Source: Oligoflexia bacterium (GTDB lineage: Bacteria > Bdellovibrionota > UBA1018 > CAIPTA01 > JAALKR01). From it: a stretch of 54,608 bases of DNA. A program made the position numbers and the translations under genes. The notes under the pieces were generated by a model that saw only the letters and a program-made list of their open reading frames with translations, was not told the DNA's origin and did no database searches. Position 1 is the first letter of the stretch. Every line of letters begins with the position of its first letter. Shown piece by piece: positions 26,289 through 35,571 of the stretch. The stretch is taken from NCBI GenBank assembly GCA_011087955.1, contig JAALKR010000012.1, positions 1-54,608 on the forward strand. Reading direction: 5' to 3'.

Positions 26289-27314
26289 CTAAGTATCATG
26301 TCTCCAAGAAAAATTAAAACGAGTGCGCTGCGGCCACGAAATTCTCGTGGCCTGTGCGATACTCCACAGTAATGTATTTCGACGCAGAAGGAGAACAATA
26401 GCCCATAGTCTATTTGTAGTGAGCTTTCGTATGATGCGCCATTTTCGATCCTCATAAAGCGCAATGCCCGCCCATTCAAAACCCAATTCAAAAGCAAAAT
26501 CAAATAGTCTAAGCAATGGTACAGTCGACCGACCAATCTTCTGGTCCGGTAGAAATACCGAAATTTGCTTCCGTCTTGAATAATTTTGATGATGAAATCT
26601 GAACTCGGTATCAAACCCCTCTAATAGAATGCGTCTCCGAGTAGCCCCCTGACGGAATGCGCGATAAAAAAACTCTCGCACCCCTACTCGAACATCATGC
26701 TCCACCGGCAAGGAGTCCAGCAATAAAAGCGATTGCTTCGCTTTTATTAGACGAGCATTAAATTGGGTTTCCGTGCCACCAAAGAAAATTTCTCCCTCAA
26801 ACCGAAAGTTTCTGTCCAATAGCAATCGCTTATAACTTGCGTTTCCGCCGACTAAATTTAGCGCTTCCTTGTTCATCAAGCGCGATTGCAACAACCAAAG
26901 ATCGCAGGTTAAGTGATAGGCTAGCACCAAATTGGTAGCTGGTTCCATTAACTTGTAGCGCCCACCAATTCCCACCGCATTCGGGTTCTCCTCGTGGGCT
27001 TTCACAACATTTCGAAAGTACTTACAATCAGATAAACGGACATCATCGTCCAGGAAAACAAGAATCTCACCCCTCGCCCGCTCCATACCAATATTTCGCG
27101 CTATATTTACACCAAGTTGCCCAGACACTTCAAAAAATAAATTTTTAACCTGCTCTTGAAACCGCTCAACAACTTGCTCGCTAGCATCCCCCTCAATATT
27201 GGTAATTACAATTACTTCAAACTTTTCTGTAAAGTCTTGAGCGGCAATAGTCTGTAGCAGTAATTCAAGGTTGTGCGCCCGGCAATGTGTCGGGATAATG
27301 ATAGATAGTTTCAT
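26289..27314 (-). CDS. GT2 family glycosyltransferase
   Basis: A 341-residue GT-A transferase: MKLSIIIPTHCRAHNLELLL, GVNIARNIGMERARG, the DXD-like VFLDDDVRL and the GGTETQFNARL acceptor block, followed by a VEHDVRV motif common in rhamnosyl/glucosyl GT2 enzymes. The C-terminal 100 residues are basic and amphipathic. It lies 3 bases from the next glycosyltransferase and 4 from the following gene, so these are co-transcribed. The sugar donor cannot be read from sequence. Confidence 0.88.
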   Translation of the reverse strand: MKLSIIIPTHCRAHNLELLLQTIAAQDFTEKFEVIVITNIEGDASEQVVERFQEQVKNLFFEVSGQLGVNIARNIGMERARGEILVFLDDDVRLSDCKYFRNVVKAHEENPNAVGIGGRYKLMEPATNLVLAYHLTCDLWLLQSRLMNKEALNLVGGNASYKRLLLDRNFRFEGEIFFGGTETQFNARLIKAKQSLLLLDSLPVEHDVRVGVREFFYRAFRQGATRRRILLEGFDTEFRFHHQNYSRRKQISVFLPDQKIGRSTVPLLRLFDFAFELGFEWAGIALYEDRKWRIIRKLTTNRLWAIVLLLRRNTLLWSIAQATRISWPQRTRFNFSWRHDT

Positions 27315-27317
27315 TGC

Positions 27318-28109
27318 TTAACGCTCTACCTGTGGCAACATCTTGCGTACTTCGCAGCCCTTATACCGGAACCGCACCCAATAGCAAATTATTGTAGAGA
27401 AAAAACGAAGTCCATCGTTTAGAACACGCAGTTTTGATGAGCCAATCCGACGACTATACCGCACGGGGATCTCTGTAAATGGAAGTCGGAAGTGCAAGAA
27501 CATTAACGTCATGCTTAAAGAAAAATCCAACTGATCTGGTAACAACTTAATCATGACAGGAATATACTTGGCACGAAAAACTCTTTGTCCTGTGCAGGAG
27601 TCTTCCACCTGCTGACCAAATAGGCGACGAATTATCGTTCGAAAAAAGAAATTTCCCACGCAACGAATAAATGGCATGTTGTCAAGACTGTGCAGGCGAT
27701 CTCCACAAACCATGTCTAAGTTTTCCGACTGTAATTTTCGGTATAGTTCAACTAGTGCGTACGGATCATAAGTATAGTCGACATCATAAAAGCCAATATA
27801 TTCACCTCTGGCTTCCTCAAAACCACGTTTTAATGCGCCTCCATAGCCAAAATTTCTACCCAGACGTATGATTTTTACTTCTTTTGCAAACTGCTGCAAA
27901 AAATGTGCGGTCATATCATCGGAGCAATCATCCACTAGAATGATCTCTACTTCATTTAGGTCTGTCTCCAGTAGTAGTGTTTTGCAAACTTCGAGGGCAA
28001 GGTCTAACACTGGAATGATTGCTTCCTCTTCATTTCGGCAAGGCAATACAAGCGAAAAAATTCGTGGCTCTGCCTCTTTTTGCAGAATTTCAGGATTTGT
28101 ATTTCTCAT
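27318..28109 (-). CDS. GT2 family glycosyltransferase, dolichol-phosphate-mannose-synthase-like
   Basis: A 263-residue transferase of the DPM/undecaprenyl-phosphate type: FSLVLPCRNEEEAI, IILVDDCSDD, GRNFGYGGALKRGFEEARGEYIGFYDVDYTYDP and a downstream basic RRIGSSK motif. It could make a polyprenyl-phosphate sugar for the GT-C-like protein at the end of the cluster. The frame is open upstream, but the ATG at 28109 overlaps the preceding stop by one base (TGATG) and gives the normal length. Confidence 0.88.
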   Translation of the reverse strand: MRNTNPEILQKEAEPRIFSLVLPCRNEEEAIIPVLDLALEVCKTLLLETDLNEVEIILVDDCSDDMTAHFLQQFAKEVKIIRLGRNFGYGGALKRGFEEARGEYIGFYDVDYTYDPYALVELYRKLQSENLDMVCGDRLHSLDNMPFIRCVGNFFFRTIIRRLFGQQVEDSCTGQRVFRAKYIPVMIKLLPDQLDFSLSMTLMFLHFRLPFTEIPVRYSRRIGSSKLRVLNDGLRFFSTIICYWVRFRYKGCEVRKMLPQVER

Positions 28110-28978
28110 CACTTCTGCCCTTTCCGAAGGGAGCCACAATAGTAAGCAAACTGCCCAAGTATAAGGTACGGACTGACCCCAAAAAGTGCTCGCCGTGCCA
28201 CTCGTCCACGCACCCAATAAGCGTTCAAGAGGTTAAGATAGCCACGCTCCCTATCATGCCGAATTTGATACCGGCCTCGATTATATGATTGCCGCCATGC
28301 CTTTCGACATAACCCCTCTAAACTTGTCTCCACATTATGCTCCACGGAAAGGTCTTTCATCAACGCAAATTTGTGCCCATCTGCAAGTAAGCGTTCGTGC
28401 AGCTCAGACTCCGTTGCACCATATTGAATGGTAGGATTAAACTGATATTGGTCGAGAATTGTTTTTCGATACGCTGCATTACCGCCCAGCAAAACCTTGG
28501 TTTCCGCAACTGTAGAGTTATCGCTATAAAGCCACAGCCAGACTCTAGTGAAAGTATTGTAATAACGAGTAGAAAGTCTGGCCTTTGCCGGAGAACAATA
28601 CGCACCACCAAAACCGATAAACTCTGGGCTGGACTCGAAGCGTGACCAAATTCGCTTGCAATGCTCTGAACTACGAACGCGACAATCATCGTCCAAAAAA
28701 TAAACAACCTTGCCTCTGGCTGCACGAACTCCATGTAAGCGAGCTGCATTAGCCCCAGACAAGGGGCTAGAGAAAATTCTTAAATTAGGGCTAGCAAATG
28801 GAGCAAGCTCGGTGGAAACGCCATCTCGATTGCCATCACAGACAACAAGTATTTCCATTTGGCCTTCCGTATATAAACTTTGACGAAGGCAGGAAGTCAC
28901 CGCCAAAAGAATCCCTTGCGGCTTCGAGCTACTAAAAATAATTTTTGAACTACTGGGAATGACTACTGACAGTTTCAT
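28109..28978 (-). CDS. GT2 family glycosyltransferase
   Basis: A 289-residue GT-A transferase: MKLSVVIPSS, ILVVCDGNRDG, GANAARLHGVRAARG, the metal site VYFLDDDCRV, GGNAAYRK and the acceptor block ATESELHERL followed by VEHNVE. It is similar in layout to the transferase at 26289-27314 and probably a diverged duplicate. The frame is open to 29086, but the conserved start is the ATG at 28978, just after the upstream gene's stop. Confidence 0.88.
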   Translation of the reverse strand: MKLSVVIPSSSKIIFSSSKPQGILLAVTSCLRQSLYTEGQMEILVVCDGNRDGVSTELAPFASPNLRIFSSPLSGANAARLHGVRAARGKVVYFLDDDCRVRSSEHCKRIWSRFESSPEFIGFGGAYCSPAKARLSTRYYNTFTRVWLWLYSDNSTVAETKVLLGGNAAYRKTILDQYQFNPTIQYGATESELHERLLADGHKFALMKDLSVEHNVETSLEGLCRKAWRQSYNRGRYQIRHDRERGYLNLLNAYWVRGRVARRALFGVSPYLILGQFAYYCGSLRKGQK

Positions 28979-28995
28979 GGAGTACCCATGATACC

Positions 28996-30009
28996 TCAGA
29001 CATGCTTCAATGCAATTAGTTGGCGTGTTACGCCTTGCCATTCTCCCCAGGAATAACAAGAATGAGTTAGCAAAAACGCAAAACAAATTTTTAGCCCCCC
29101 ACTCGATTCATTTTCTAATTTCGCAATTCGCACTGACACTGCGCATAGCAAAAATAGATAGAAAGCTGGGATTAAAAAGAAAAGCACCGAAAAGAGAATG
29201 CCACTAAATAGCGAAATCATCATCAGTGGCAAAAACAAGAGCGGCATCAATGTGCGTAAGCGAATATGACCCTTGTGTTTATGCATAACCAAAATTTGAC
29301 CAAACCCAAATCGCCACATTCTAGCTGCCCAGCTCCCAATATTGTCCCTAGCATAATGCTCTACTAGGCAACCAGGTACCAACATCAATTGATAGCTGTG
29401 CTTACGTAATCGATACCCAAGCTCTACATCTTCACATACAAAGGAAAAATTGAGATCAAAGCCTTCCACTATGCGCAAGGCTTTGACCGAATACAAAACG
29501 TTCATCGTCGGTATGTGGTCCACGGGGAGTCCGTAAGGTATAGGTCTTGCTTGTGGTGAGTTTAAGTGGCCCAGAAAGTTCTCTTGCATCTGCACCAATG
29601 ATTTTGCAAAATTAGTGCGCGCAATGGTCTTAGCTCCACCACCGATTCCACAAAGATGAGGGTATTTTTCAGAATACACACAATATGCTGTATAAATGGT
29701 TCCTACCCACGTCATTGGAGCAATACAATCGCCATCTAGAAATGCTATAAACTCAGATGTGCACGCGTCAATCGCCAAATTTCGAGCTCGAGCTAAATTA
29801 TTATCACTGTTCAAAAGTAATCTTGTATTTATCGAACAATTTTCGCCGATCCACTCTTGGCATTCCTTGAGTGTCTCTGGGCTGGCAGCATTTGCAATGA
29901 TTAATAGTTCGGCAATGTAATTCTTAGACCGTTGTTTTACAATCGAATTGAGAGTACCCCTTATCTGTTCACCCTCTTCATGCACTAGTACCGCAATACT
30001 AATCGTCAT
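28996..30009 (-). CDS. GT2 family glycosyltransferase with C-terminal membrane helices
   Basis: A 337-residue GT2 enzyme: ISIAVLVHEEGEQI, NNLARARNLAIDAC, AFLDGDCIAPMTW, FVCEDVELGYRLRK and a QxxRW-like RMWRFGFGQ segment. Two or three hydrophobic helices near residues 245-295 anchor it to the inner membrane. It starts the run of glycosyltransferases, 13 bases after the zinc-ribbon gene. Confidence 0.87.
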   Translation of the reverse strand: MTISIAVLVHEEGEQIRGTLNSIVKQRSKNYIAELLIIANAASPETLKECQEWIGENCSINTRLLLNSDNNLARARNLAIDACTSEFIAFLDGDCIAPMTWVGTIYTAYCVYSEKYPHLCGIGGGAKTIARTNFAKSLVQMQENFLGHLNSPQARPIPYGLPVDHIPTMNVLYSVKALRIVEGFDLNFSFVCEDVELGYRLRKHSYQLMLVPGCLVEHYARDNIGSWAARMWRFGFGQILVMHKHKGHIRLRTLMPLLFLPLMMISLFSGILFSVLFFLIPAFYLFLLCAVSVRIAKLENESSGGLKICFAFLLTHSCYSWGEWQGVTRQLIALKHV

Positions 30010-30022
30010 AATTTCCCCAGGA

Positions 30023-31468
30023 TTATCGATCGTACTCGACCATTAACACAAAGGCATGAAAAAGTCTGAAATCAATCGAAGAGCCGGGCGCCCCTACTTC
30101 GAGAAACCCATATTCTTTGTCTTCCATAAATGATTCAAAATTAGCAAGTGGCAAAAACGAGTTCGGCATGTACAATGAAAATCTAGGTCGAGTAGCGAAA
30201 AACCATTTTCCAGAAAACATTGCATATAAATTCTCAAATTTACTCTCGGCACAAGCCTTTGCCAATGGCCTTCGACCTGCGTCTGCAATGATCAATTCTC
30301 CGCTTATTTGATTCATCATTAAAAATCCGAGTGAATTATTAGTCGCACCTCTAATTTCATAGGTACAAGAAAAAAGAGGTAGGAAAGTTTTCTGCACGAC
30401 TTCCATCAATTTTTCAGTTCGTTCATTATCTTTATAAAGGAGTAAATATCCATTGGGCCGCTTCCAGAAGAACACTACAACATAGAGAAGAACACTCGCT
30501 AGTGATGACAGAATGAAACCAAGCATTCCGGGAAAGTTCATTTGTTTACATACGAGAATTCCACCTATTAAAGACAATACCCCGAGAATTAAGCCTAATC
30601 CACTAGCCCCTTGGGCATCTTTTTTCTCCATCCCGCAATAGCCCCATATCTCCTCTTCCTCACTTGTAAGATAGCAATGAAACCATTCTTCTTGAAATTG
30701 CGAATAAACCCGAGCTTGATGAATAATTTTCAGTTTTTTTTCAGCTTTAAGAACCTCCAATGGAGATTCCCGACCATCAATTCCTCCCGTTTCCGGCCGT
30801 TCTCCCACTCGACAAACTTCTTCAAACGGTATTGGGTCCTTAGCATGAACAGGGATTTCAAATTTCTCATCTTCGAACTCCTCATCACTGGCAACTTCGC
30901 TAGACTCTTCTATTGGTGGTGGTCCTGGGCTCGCGGCTTGTATATCTGATTCAATTGGCACAGCATCAACTGGCTCAGATTCAATTGATGCAGACTCAAT
31001 TGTCGCTGGAATAGAAGAATCATCTTCCAAATCTAATGAAACCGCATTCTCATCAACTGTTTCGACCGAGGACCCTTCCAGCTCCATTGAATCATTTCGT
31101 TGAATTTCCATGGCAAGTGCAATCTCTGCACTCGCGTCTTGTACATCTGATTCAACTACTGAAGCTTCCATAATTTGAGGTGGTTCAATTAGTGCTGGCT
31201 CAACTGGTGCAGCTTCGACTGGCGGCGGCTCAACCGGTACAGGTTCAATTGGTGCGGGTTCAATTGGTGCTGGCTCAAGTGGCGCAGCTTCGCTTGGTGC
31301 CGCGCCACTTGTTAAAAACTGTACTGCCGCTTCTACTGGAAGCAGCCTCGGCTCCACATCCTCACTTACATGGAAGCGCTTCTTGCAAAAGCACTCAATC
31401 TTACGTCCGCGAAATTGATCACTTAGCTTTAATTTCCGATTACACGGACAAACTATCTGGAAGCTCAT
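30023..31468 (-). CDS. Zinc-ribbon membrane protein with Pro-Glu repeats, unknown function
   Basis: A 481-residue protein. The N-terminus has a four-cysteine ribbon, CPCNRKLKLSDQFRGRKIEC with CFCKKRF, resembling ribbons that recur in large modular proteins of deltaproteobacteria-like groups. Residues about 56-210 are acidic and Pro-rich, with P-(I/V)-E-P repeats. A soluble segment, two membrane helices (about 293-308 and 320-338, loop KQMNFPG) and a mixed domain follow. The last domain has repeated Phe/Ser strands but I recognise no family. It is the first gene of the glycosyltransferase cluster, so it may scaffold or regulate it. Confidence 0.7.
   Translation of the reverse strand: MSFQIVCPCNRKLKLSDQFRGRKIECFCKKRFHVSEDVEPRLLPVEAAVQFLTSGAAPSEAAPLEPAPIEPAPIEPVPVEPPPVEAAPVEPALIEPPQIMEASVVESDVQDASAEIALAMEIQRNDSMELEGSSVETVDENAVSLDLEDDSSIPATIESASIESEPVDAVPIESDIQAASPGPPPIEESSEVASDEEFEDEKFEIPVHAKDPIPFEEVCRVGERPETGGIDGRESPLEVLKAEKKLKIIHQARVYSQFQEEWFHCYLTSEEEEIWGYCGMEKKDAQGASGLGLILGVLSLIGGILVCKQMNFPGMLGFILSSLASVLLYVVVFFWKRPNGYLLLYKDNERTEKLMEVVQKTFLPLFSCTYEIRGATNNSLGFLMMNQISGELIIADAGRRPLAKACAESKFENLYAMFSGKWFFATRPRFSLYMPNSFLPLANFESFMEDKEYGFLEVGAPGSSIDFRLFHAFVLMVEYDR
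31178..31303 (-). repeat. In-frame Pro-Glu repeat tract
   Basis: Within the zinc-ribbon gene, roughly nine degenerate units of 12-15 bases encode APLEP, APIEP, APIEP, VPVEP, PPVEA, APVEP and similar. The units are direct DNA repeats of the type GGTTCAATTGGTGC on the plus strand, so repeat number could change by slippage without breaking the frame. Confidence 0.75.
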
Positions 31469-31495
31469 CCCTTGATTGTAATAGAAATCTCGAAT

Positions 31496-31834
31496 TTAAA
31501 CCAATCTAGATCCATTCGGTACTTTGCGTTCCGGCACGCAAAGAGCCACCGTCTCATCATCTCCATGAAAGCCCGTGACCAGAGCCTCCGAACGAACTGG
31601 GCCGATCTGCTTTGTTGGAAAATTCACGACGCAAACCACCTGCTGTCCCTCTAAGTCTTCCTTAGAATACAACTTAGTGACCTGTGCACTCGATTGCTTC
31701 ACTCCCAACGATTCACCTAGGTCCACTTTAAGTCGGTAGGCAGGCTTTCTTGCTTCAGGAAAATCAAGAACTTCGACAATTATTCCAACGCAAATTTGAA
31801 TTTTCTGAAAATCGCTCCAAGAGATCTTCTCCAT
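31496..31834 (-). CDS. csaA: CsaA-type tRNA-binding-domain protein
   Basis: A 112-residue stand-alone EMAP/tRNA-binding OB fold: [62 protein letters not shown] and VPNGSRL. These are CsaA hallmarks. CsaA homodimers have been described as secretion-related chaperones and bind tRNA-like surfaces. The chosen ATG (31834) matches family length; the frame extends 13 codons upstream to a less likely start. Confidence 0.92.
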   Translation of the reverse strand: MEKISWSDFQKIQICVGIIVEVLDFPEARKPAYRLKVDLGESLGVKQSSAQVTKLYSKEDLEGQQVVCVVNFPTKQIGPVRSEALVTGFHGDDETVALCVPERKVPNGSRLV

Positions 31835-31929
31835 TACAGCACCGTCCTCCGTGTAACCATGCATTTTTCGCATAACCCCCTAAATCATATGAGAAATTTT
31901 TCCCGTCGTCACCGGAGAACTAATCTAAG

Positions 31930-32445
31930 TTAAGTAAATCGAATTCCTGTCGCTCGCATTGGAGGGCGGATTTCCTTCAAGAGCTGAATGATAAATATTA
32001 GCGCTATCAGCGACATAAAGAGTGACCAGCGATTGAAGAATCGAGCGCTCAGAGTTTCGGCTGGATAACGAATGACGATGTAATTCAAGAGAATTACGAA
32101 AGAATTGAAACAAATTGCCGTAGGCTGCAAAATTTTGCGGAAATTTTTTTGAAACAATGCTCGTCGAACAGCGTCCTTATTCCAATACTTGCGCCACTCT
32201 TTCGGCATTCTGAGAAAATACCGCTCTTTCAATCGAATCAAACGCAATTTTGAAATCAACAAATTCACGAAAAGTAATAGGATTGCCTGAATCGAGAATA
32301 AGCCCCAAGAAACGTGGGCCAAACCATTGTGGGAAAATGGGAAGCTAAACCCCCATACCTCCTGAACAATTCCATAGGTATCTGCAAGAAACACTATAAG
32401 CAAAAAGAAGGACAAATACCAAGCTGTGGAGCTATCACGTCGCAT
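31930..32445 (-). CDS. Membrane protein, unknown function
   Basis: A 171-residue protein with four predicted helices (about 9-27, 44-64, 107-125 and 138-157) and a basic loop RLKERYFLRMPKEWRKYWNKDAVRR between helices 2 and 3, probably cytoplasmic. No family is recognised. It sits 8 bases downstream of the TerB-like gene and is probably co-transcribed with it. Confidence 0.7.
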   Translation of the reverse strand: MRRDSSTAWYLSFFLLIVFLADTYGIVQEVWGFSFPFSHNGLAHVSWGLFSIQAILLLFVNLLISKLRLIRLKERYFLRMPKEWRKYWNKDAVRRALFQKNFRKILQPTAICFNSFVILLNYIVIRYPAETLSARFFNRWSLFMSLIALIFIIQLLKEIRPPMRATGIRFT

Positions 32446-32453
32446 GAATTTTT

Positions 32454-32903
32454 CTATTTTTTGAAGATATTAAACAACCAGTCAAACGGAACTCTTCCCT
32501 TAGGAATATTATCTTCGTCTAACGAACCATCCCTAGCCATATCTTTAAAGGTTTTAACCGCCGTCGCTACTTCGCTATTCTGAAGGATTTCTCCTTCGAT
32601 TTTTTTGAAAACTCCCTTCTCCTTACAATCGAAGTGACCATCAACCTTAAAGAGCGTGTTCGCAAAATGCAGTAGCGTTGCTTTGTCTTTTCGGTCAGTA
32701 ATTTTTTCAATCAACCCATGAATGTCCGCTTCATTGTCAATTTCATGTTCCAAAACCTCACGCTGTTCATCGGTAAAAGGCAATCGAATCAGCATTCCCC
32801 GAATCCAAGCCGATTCCTCCTCGAGAACACTCCCGTCCACATGAGAGAGCGAAACAACCGCACGCCATAAATTAAATTTTGATTCATCAATTTCTTTAAT
32901 CAT
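32454..32903 (-). CDS. TerB-like (DjlA N-terminal-type) protein
   Basis: A 149-residue all-helical protein. WRAVVSLSHVDGSVLEEESAWIR and LLHFANTLFKVDGHFDCKEK are the two repeated acidic helix-loop segments (A-x-x-DG-x-x-x-x-E) typical of TerB/tellurite-resistance-like domains. Such domains are widespread and often metal-linked, but their role is mostly unknown. The start MIKEIDE at 32903 is preferred over the ATG 8 codons upstream. Confidence 0.72.
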   Translation of the reverse strand: MIKEIDESKFNLWRAVVSLSHVDGSVLEEESAWIRGMLIRLPFTDEQREVLEHEIDNEADIHGLIEKITDRKDKATLLHFANTLFKVDGHFDCKEKGVFKKIEGEILQNSEVATAVKTFKDMARDGSLDEDNIPKGRVPFDWLFNIFKK

Positions 32904-33121
32904 GCTCTTACTGTAGCATGGAGCCATGAATAGACATAAAGAGTGTTACAGCTAATACATTGTATTGTTTCGTTTAAGTCTGCACCAAAAGCGCACAATA
33001 ATAAACTAATATAGTCATTTATAAATTGCCAATGAGGCTCAATTGTTTACGCAGCACAACCACTGGAGATTGCTAATTTTCCCCATTTAATATAGCTTTC
33101 CTGTTGGAGTTTTTCACAAGC

Positions 33122-33601
33122 ATGGCAAATAGCATTGAAAATATGGCAATCCCGCAGGCATCAGCAAATACGGCTGACCGTTGGGCCATTGGCTTGTCTG
33201 TGATTTGCATGGTCCATTGTTTAGGCACTCCGTTTATCCTCACCTTGTCTCCACTGCTCCAAGTATCTGCCACAAACGAGCTACTTTTTCATGGAGTCCT
33301 GCTTCTGCCCCTACTTGGCTTTGCACTTTGGGCCTTTTGGCGAGGCTACAAGCTCCACCAAAAGAAAGTGTCCATCGTCCTTGGCTGCATTGGCTTTGGG
33401 CTTTTATTCCTGGGGCTAGTACTCCACGAATATTTTGCTCACTGGGAGTTGATCGCCTCCCACGCCCACTCCCATGCGACGGACACTGCCTTCCTGACCT
33501 CCTGGGGATCGATCTCCACGCTGGTTGGCTCGATTTTCCTAATCGCTGCACATGCCTACAACATGAAGTTCTGCGACTGCGCTTGCCACAATCGCAAGTA
33601 G
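33122..33601 (+). CDS. MerC-like small membrane transporter
   Basis: A 159-residue protein with four helices. DRWAIGLSVICMVHCLGTPFIL in helix 1 is the MerC-type Cys-containing signature; the family imports metal ions such as Hg2+ or has unknown substrates. LGLVLHEYFAHWE and HAHSHATD add a His-rich periplasmic loop, and the C-terminus CDCACH is cysteine-rich. Upstream, about 220 bases hold AT-rich sequence but no operator I recognise. The ATG at 33122 is preferred to a TTG six codons earlier. No other mer gene is present, so mercury resistance is not implied. Confidence 0.78.
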   Translation: MANSIENMAIPQASANTADRWAIGLSVICMVHCLGTPFILTLSPLLQVSATNELLFHGVLLLPLLGFALWAFWRGYKLHQKKVSIVLGCIGFGLLFLGLVLHEYFAHWELIASHAHSHATDTAFLTSWGSISTLVGSIFLIAAHAYNMKFCDCACHNRK

Positions 33602-33663
33602 TCGGTGTTTTACCAATCAGTCGAGAGTTTTACTAACCAACCGTTTTACTGAATAGTCAGCCC

Positions 33664-33951
33664 TTATCGATCTGCTTTCAACTGCTCCGGACCCTGCCCG
33701 AAGCGCTTCTCATATTGGCCTTTGCCTACACGCTTGTATTGGGTGAACCCCTTTTTCTCTAAGTTCTTCTCACTAACAGAGGTTTTTGTCCGCCAAGTCT
33801 TGGCGTAAAAAGTAGAAAGCACGCGGTGGCATTCCTTATTGCATTTTGGGCAATGAGTGTGGGGATTATCGTTGATTCCCTGCAAGTCCTCGAAGCGTCC
33901 GTCACAATCCTTGCAGTCTCCATCCTTGGGCTCATACTCATATATGGGCAA
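33664..33951 (-). CDS. FmdB-family zinc-ribbon protein
   Basis: A 95-residue protein opening MPIYEYEP, with CKDCDGRFE and CPKCNKECHRVL forming a four-cysteine zinc ribbon, then a basic tail. This is the FmdB/CxxC_CxxC_SSSS family, once called a putative regulator. It is a separate short gene convergent with the MerC-like gene. Confidence 0.85.
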   Translation of the reverse strand: MPIYEYEPKDGDCKDCDGRFEDLQGINDNPHTHCPKCNKECHRVLSTFYAKTWRTKTSVSEKNLEKKGFTQYKRVGKGQYEKRFGQGPEQLKADR

Positions 33952-34049
33952 ATTGGGCCTCCTTCCTTCCCAAATTTTACCAGAAATTAACTGCTAAAGT
34001 CTGCACCTATCTGCGCCGATCTGTACCTGAACTCAGCGGAGGAATTGGA

Positions 34050-34412
34050 ATGGCAAAATCACAGAAAAATGTAGTAGGAGAATGTAAAATCAAACTCCTA
34101 GAGGCCAGAGAAGATATCATTAACCAGCTCCACGCCCAGCGCGATGAGTTCTCCGGCAAGGTTACTGGCGATGAGGGCGATATTGCACAGATTCTTCAGT
34201 CTCAAAACTCTACAATCTCGCATCGGGAAAACATGATTGCCCGCCTGAAGGAAATCGATGAGGCCTTGAAGCGAATTGAAGAGGGTTCCTACGGAGTTTG
34301 CGAGGAAACTGAGGAAAGAATTGAAAATGATCGCCTTTTAGCAATTCCATGGACTCGCCTCAGTATCGAAGGCGCCCAATTTCGTGAATCGACTCGTAAG
34401 AAATTTGGTTAA
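34050..34412 (+). CDS. DksA/TraR-family protein with degenerate zinc finger (DksA2-like)
   Basis: A 120-residue transcription factor of the type that enters the RNA polymerase secondary channel with ppGpp. A coiled coil with the acidic tip DEGD (41-44) is followed by the globular domain GSYGVCEETEERI. Of the four zinc ligands only the first is cysteine (C84); the others read T87, S105 and G108. From memory, Pseudomonas DksA2, a zinc-independent paralogue used in zinc starvation, has the same C-T-S-small pattern. A canonical four-cysteine DksA is encoded at 41321-41752. The ribosome-binding site GCGGAGGAATTGG is strong. Confidence 0.85.
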   Translation: MAKSQKNVVGECKIKLLEAREDIINQLHAQRDEFSGKVTGDEGDIAQILQSQNSTISHRENMIARLKEIDEALKRIEEGSYGVCEETEERIENDRLLAIPWTRLSIEGAQFRESTRKKFG

Positions 34413-34511
34413 AATTTCAAATAGTTAAGCTTTGATCTTCCAATTTTAGTCAATTTTTGGTATCCAGGGGCCTGAGTTTAACGAATAAAATTAAGAGGCT
34501 TATTCCAAGAC

Positions 34512-34817
34512 ATGGCAAAATTGGGTAAAACAAACCACAATAACCGCAAACTGCAGCTGATTAAACGGTACGCGAAAAAGCGTGTAGAGCTGAAAGCAGC
34601 ACTTTATGGCGGCGAACTTTCGGAAGAAGAGTTCCGTACCACTCAACGAAAATTGCAGCGTATGCCAGCGGATTCAAATCCAGTCCGTTACCGTAACCGT
34701 TGTGAAGTAACCGGTCGTCCGCGCGCTTATATGCGTCGATTCAAGATGTCCCGGATTGCTTTCCGTGAGTACGCTAGTTTCGGGCTGTTGCCGGGTGTCA
34801 CAAAATCATCTTTCTAA
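34512..34817 (+). CDS. rpsN: 30S ribosomal protein S14, zinc-free type
   Basis: A 101-residue S14: MAKLGKTNHNNRK, LYGGELSEEEF, QRMPADSNPVRYRNRCEVTGRPRAYMRRFKMSR and a C-terminal LLPGVTKSSF. It matches the long E. coli type, which lacks the CxxC...CxxC zinc site. It stands apart from the main ribosomal operon, where S14 normally lies between L5 and S8. That suggests a relocated or second copy. Confidence 0.95.
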   Translation: MAKLGKTNHNNRKLQLIKRYAKKRVELKAALYGGELSEEEFRTTQRKLQRMPADSNPVRYRNRCEVTGRPRAYMRRFKMSRIAFREYASFGLLPGVTKSSF

Positions 34818-34941
34818 AACTCTTTTCTAAAATAACCCTTCTAATTTTTCTAGCAGAGGCGGAAAAGCGGGGGTAAAGGCAAAAAAATTTGGAGTAATCA
34901 AAAAATCACGGGAACTTTCGCGGATTTTTACGCTCTCGCCC

Positions 34942-34970
34942 TTGCTTTGGTCCTAATAAGATCCTAGATT
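34942..34970 (+). promoter_or_regulatory. Candidate sigma-70 promoter for dcd
   Basis: TTGCTT (34942-34947), a 17-bp spacer and TAGATT (34965-34970) lie 39 bases upstream of the dcd ATG at 35010. Confidence 0.45.
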
Positions 34971-35009
34971 CTCCCCTTCGCAATTAGTGGTGTGGCAAGG
35001 GGAAAAATT

Positions 35010-35564
35010 ATGTCTATTCTTTCGGATCATTGGATTCGCCAAATGGCGCAGGAAAAGGGAATGATCGAGCCTTTCGTTGATCGTCAACGCAAGGAAGGCC
35101 GCATCTCATTTGGCTTGTCTTCCTACGGTTATGATGCTCGCGTATCTAGCGAGTTTAAAATTTTTACCAATATTGATTCCGCTACGGTGGACCCAAAGGA
35201 GTTTTCTGATAGCTCTTTCGTTACTCGTAATGTGGACGAATGTGTTATTCCACCGAACTCTTTTGCGCTCGCACGCACAGTAGAATATTTCCGTGTTCCA
35301 CGCGACGTGCTTGTCATCTGCTTAGGCAAGTCAACCTATGCGCGCTGTGGAATCATCGTTAACGTAACACCGCTAGAACCGGAGTGGGAGGGCCATGTAA
35401 CTTTGGAGTTTTCAAACACGACGCCGCTTCCGGCGAAGATCTACGCCAACGAAGGTGCGTGCCAGTTCTTGTTCTTAAAAGGTGATAGGCCTTGTGAAGT
35501 TTCTTACGCTGATCGCTCTGGCAAATACCAAGGCCAGACAGGCGTCACACTTCCACGACTATAA
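35010..35564 (+). CDS. dcd: dCTP deaminase
   Basis: Makes dUTP from dCTP, feeding thymidylate synthesis. The 184-residue protein has [15 protein letters not shown], the [23 protein letters not shown] strand pair, [28 protein letters not shown] and the C-terminal [17 protein letters not shown] with the Glu in [11 protein letters not shown] provides the deaminase site. The ATG at 35010 follows an AAGGGGAAAAATT ribosome-binding site; a GTG six codons upstream is less likely. Confidence 0.96.
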   Translation: MSILSDHWIRQMAQEKGMIEPFVDRQRKEGRISFGLSSYGYDARVSSEFKIFTNIDSATVDPKEFSDSSFVTRNVDECVIPPNSFALARTVEYFRVPRDVLVICLGKSTYARCGIIVNVTPLEPEWEGHVTLEFSNTTPLPAKIYANEGACQFLFLKGDRPCEVSYADRSGKYQGQTGVTLPRL

Positions 35565-35571
35565 GTCCTGT

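Noticed and set aside
28360-28749. 129-residue minus-strand ORF in the glycosyltransferase block
   Set aside because: It lies wholly inside the well-supported GT2 gene at 28109-28978 in another frame.
33104-33601. Mercury-resistance operon
   Set aside because: Only a MerC-like protein is present; merA, merT, merP and merR are absent.
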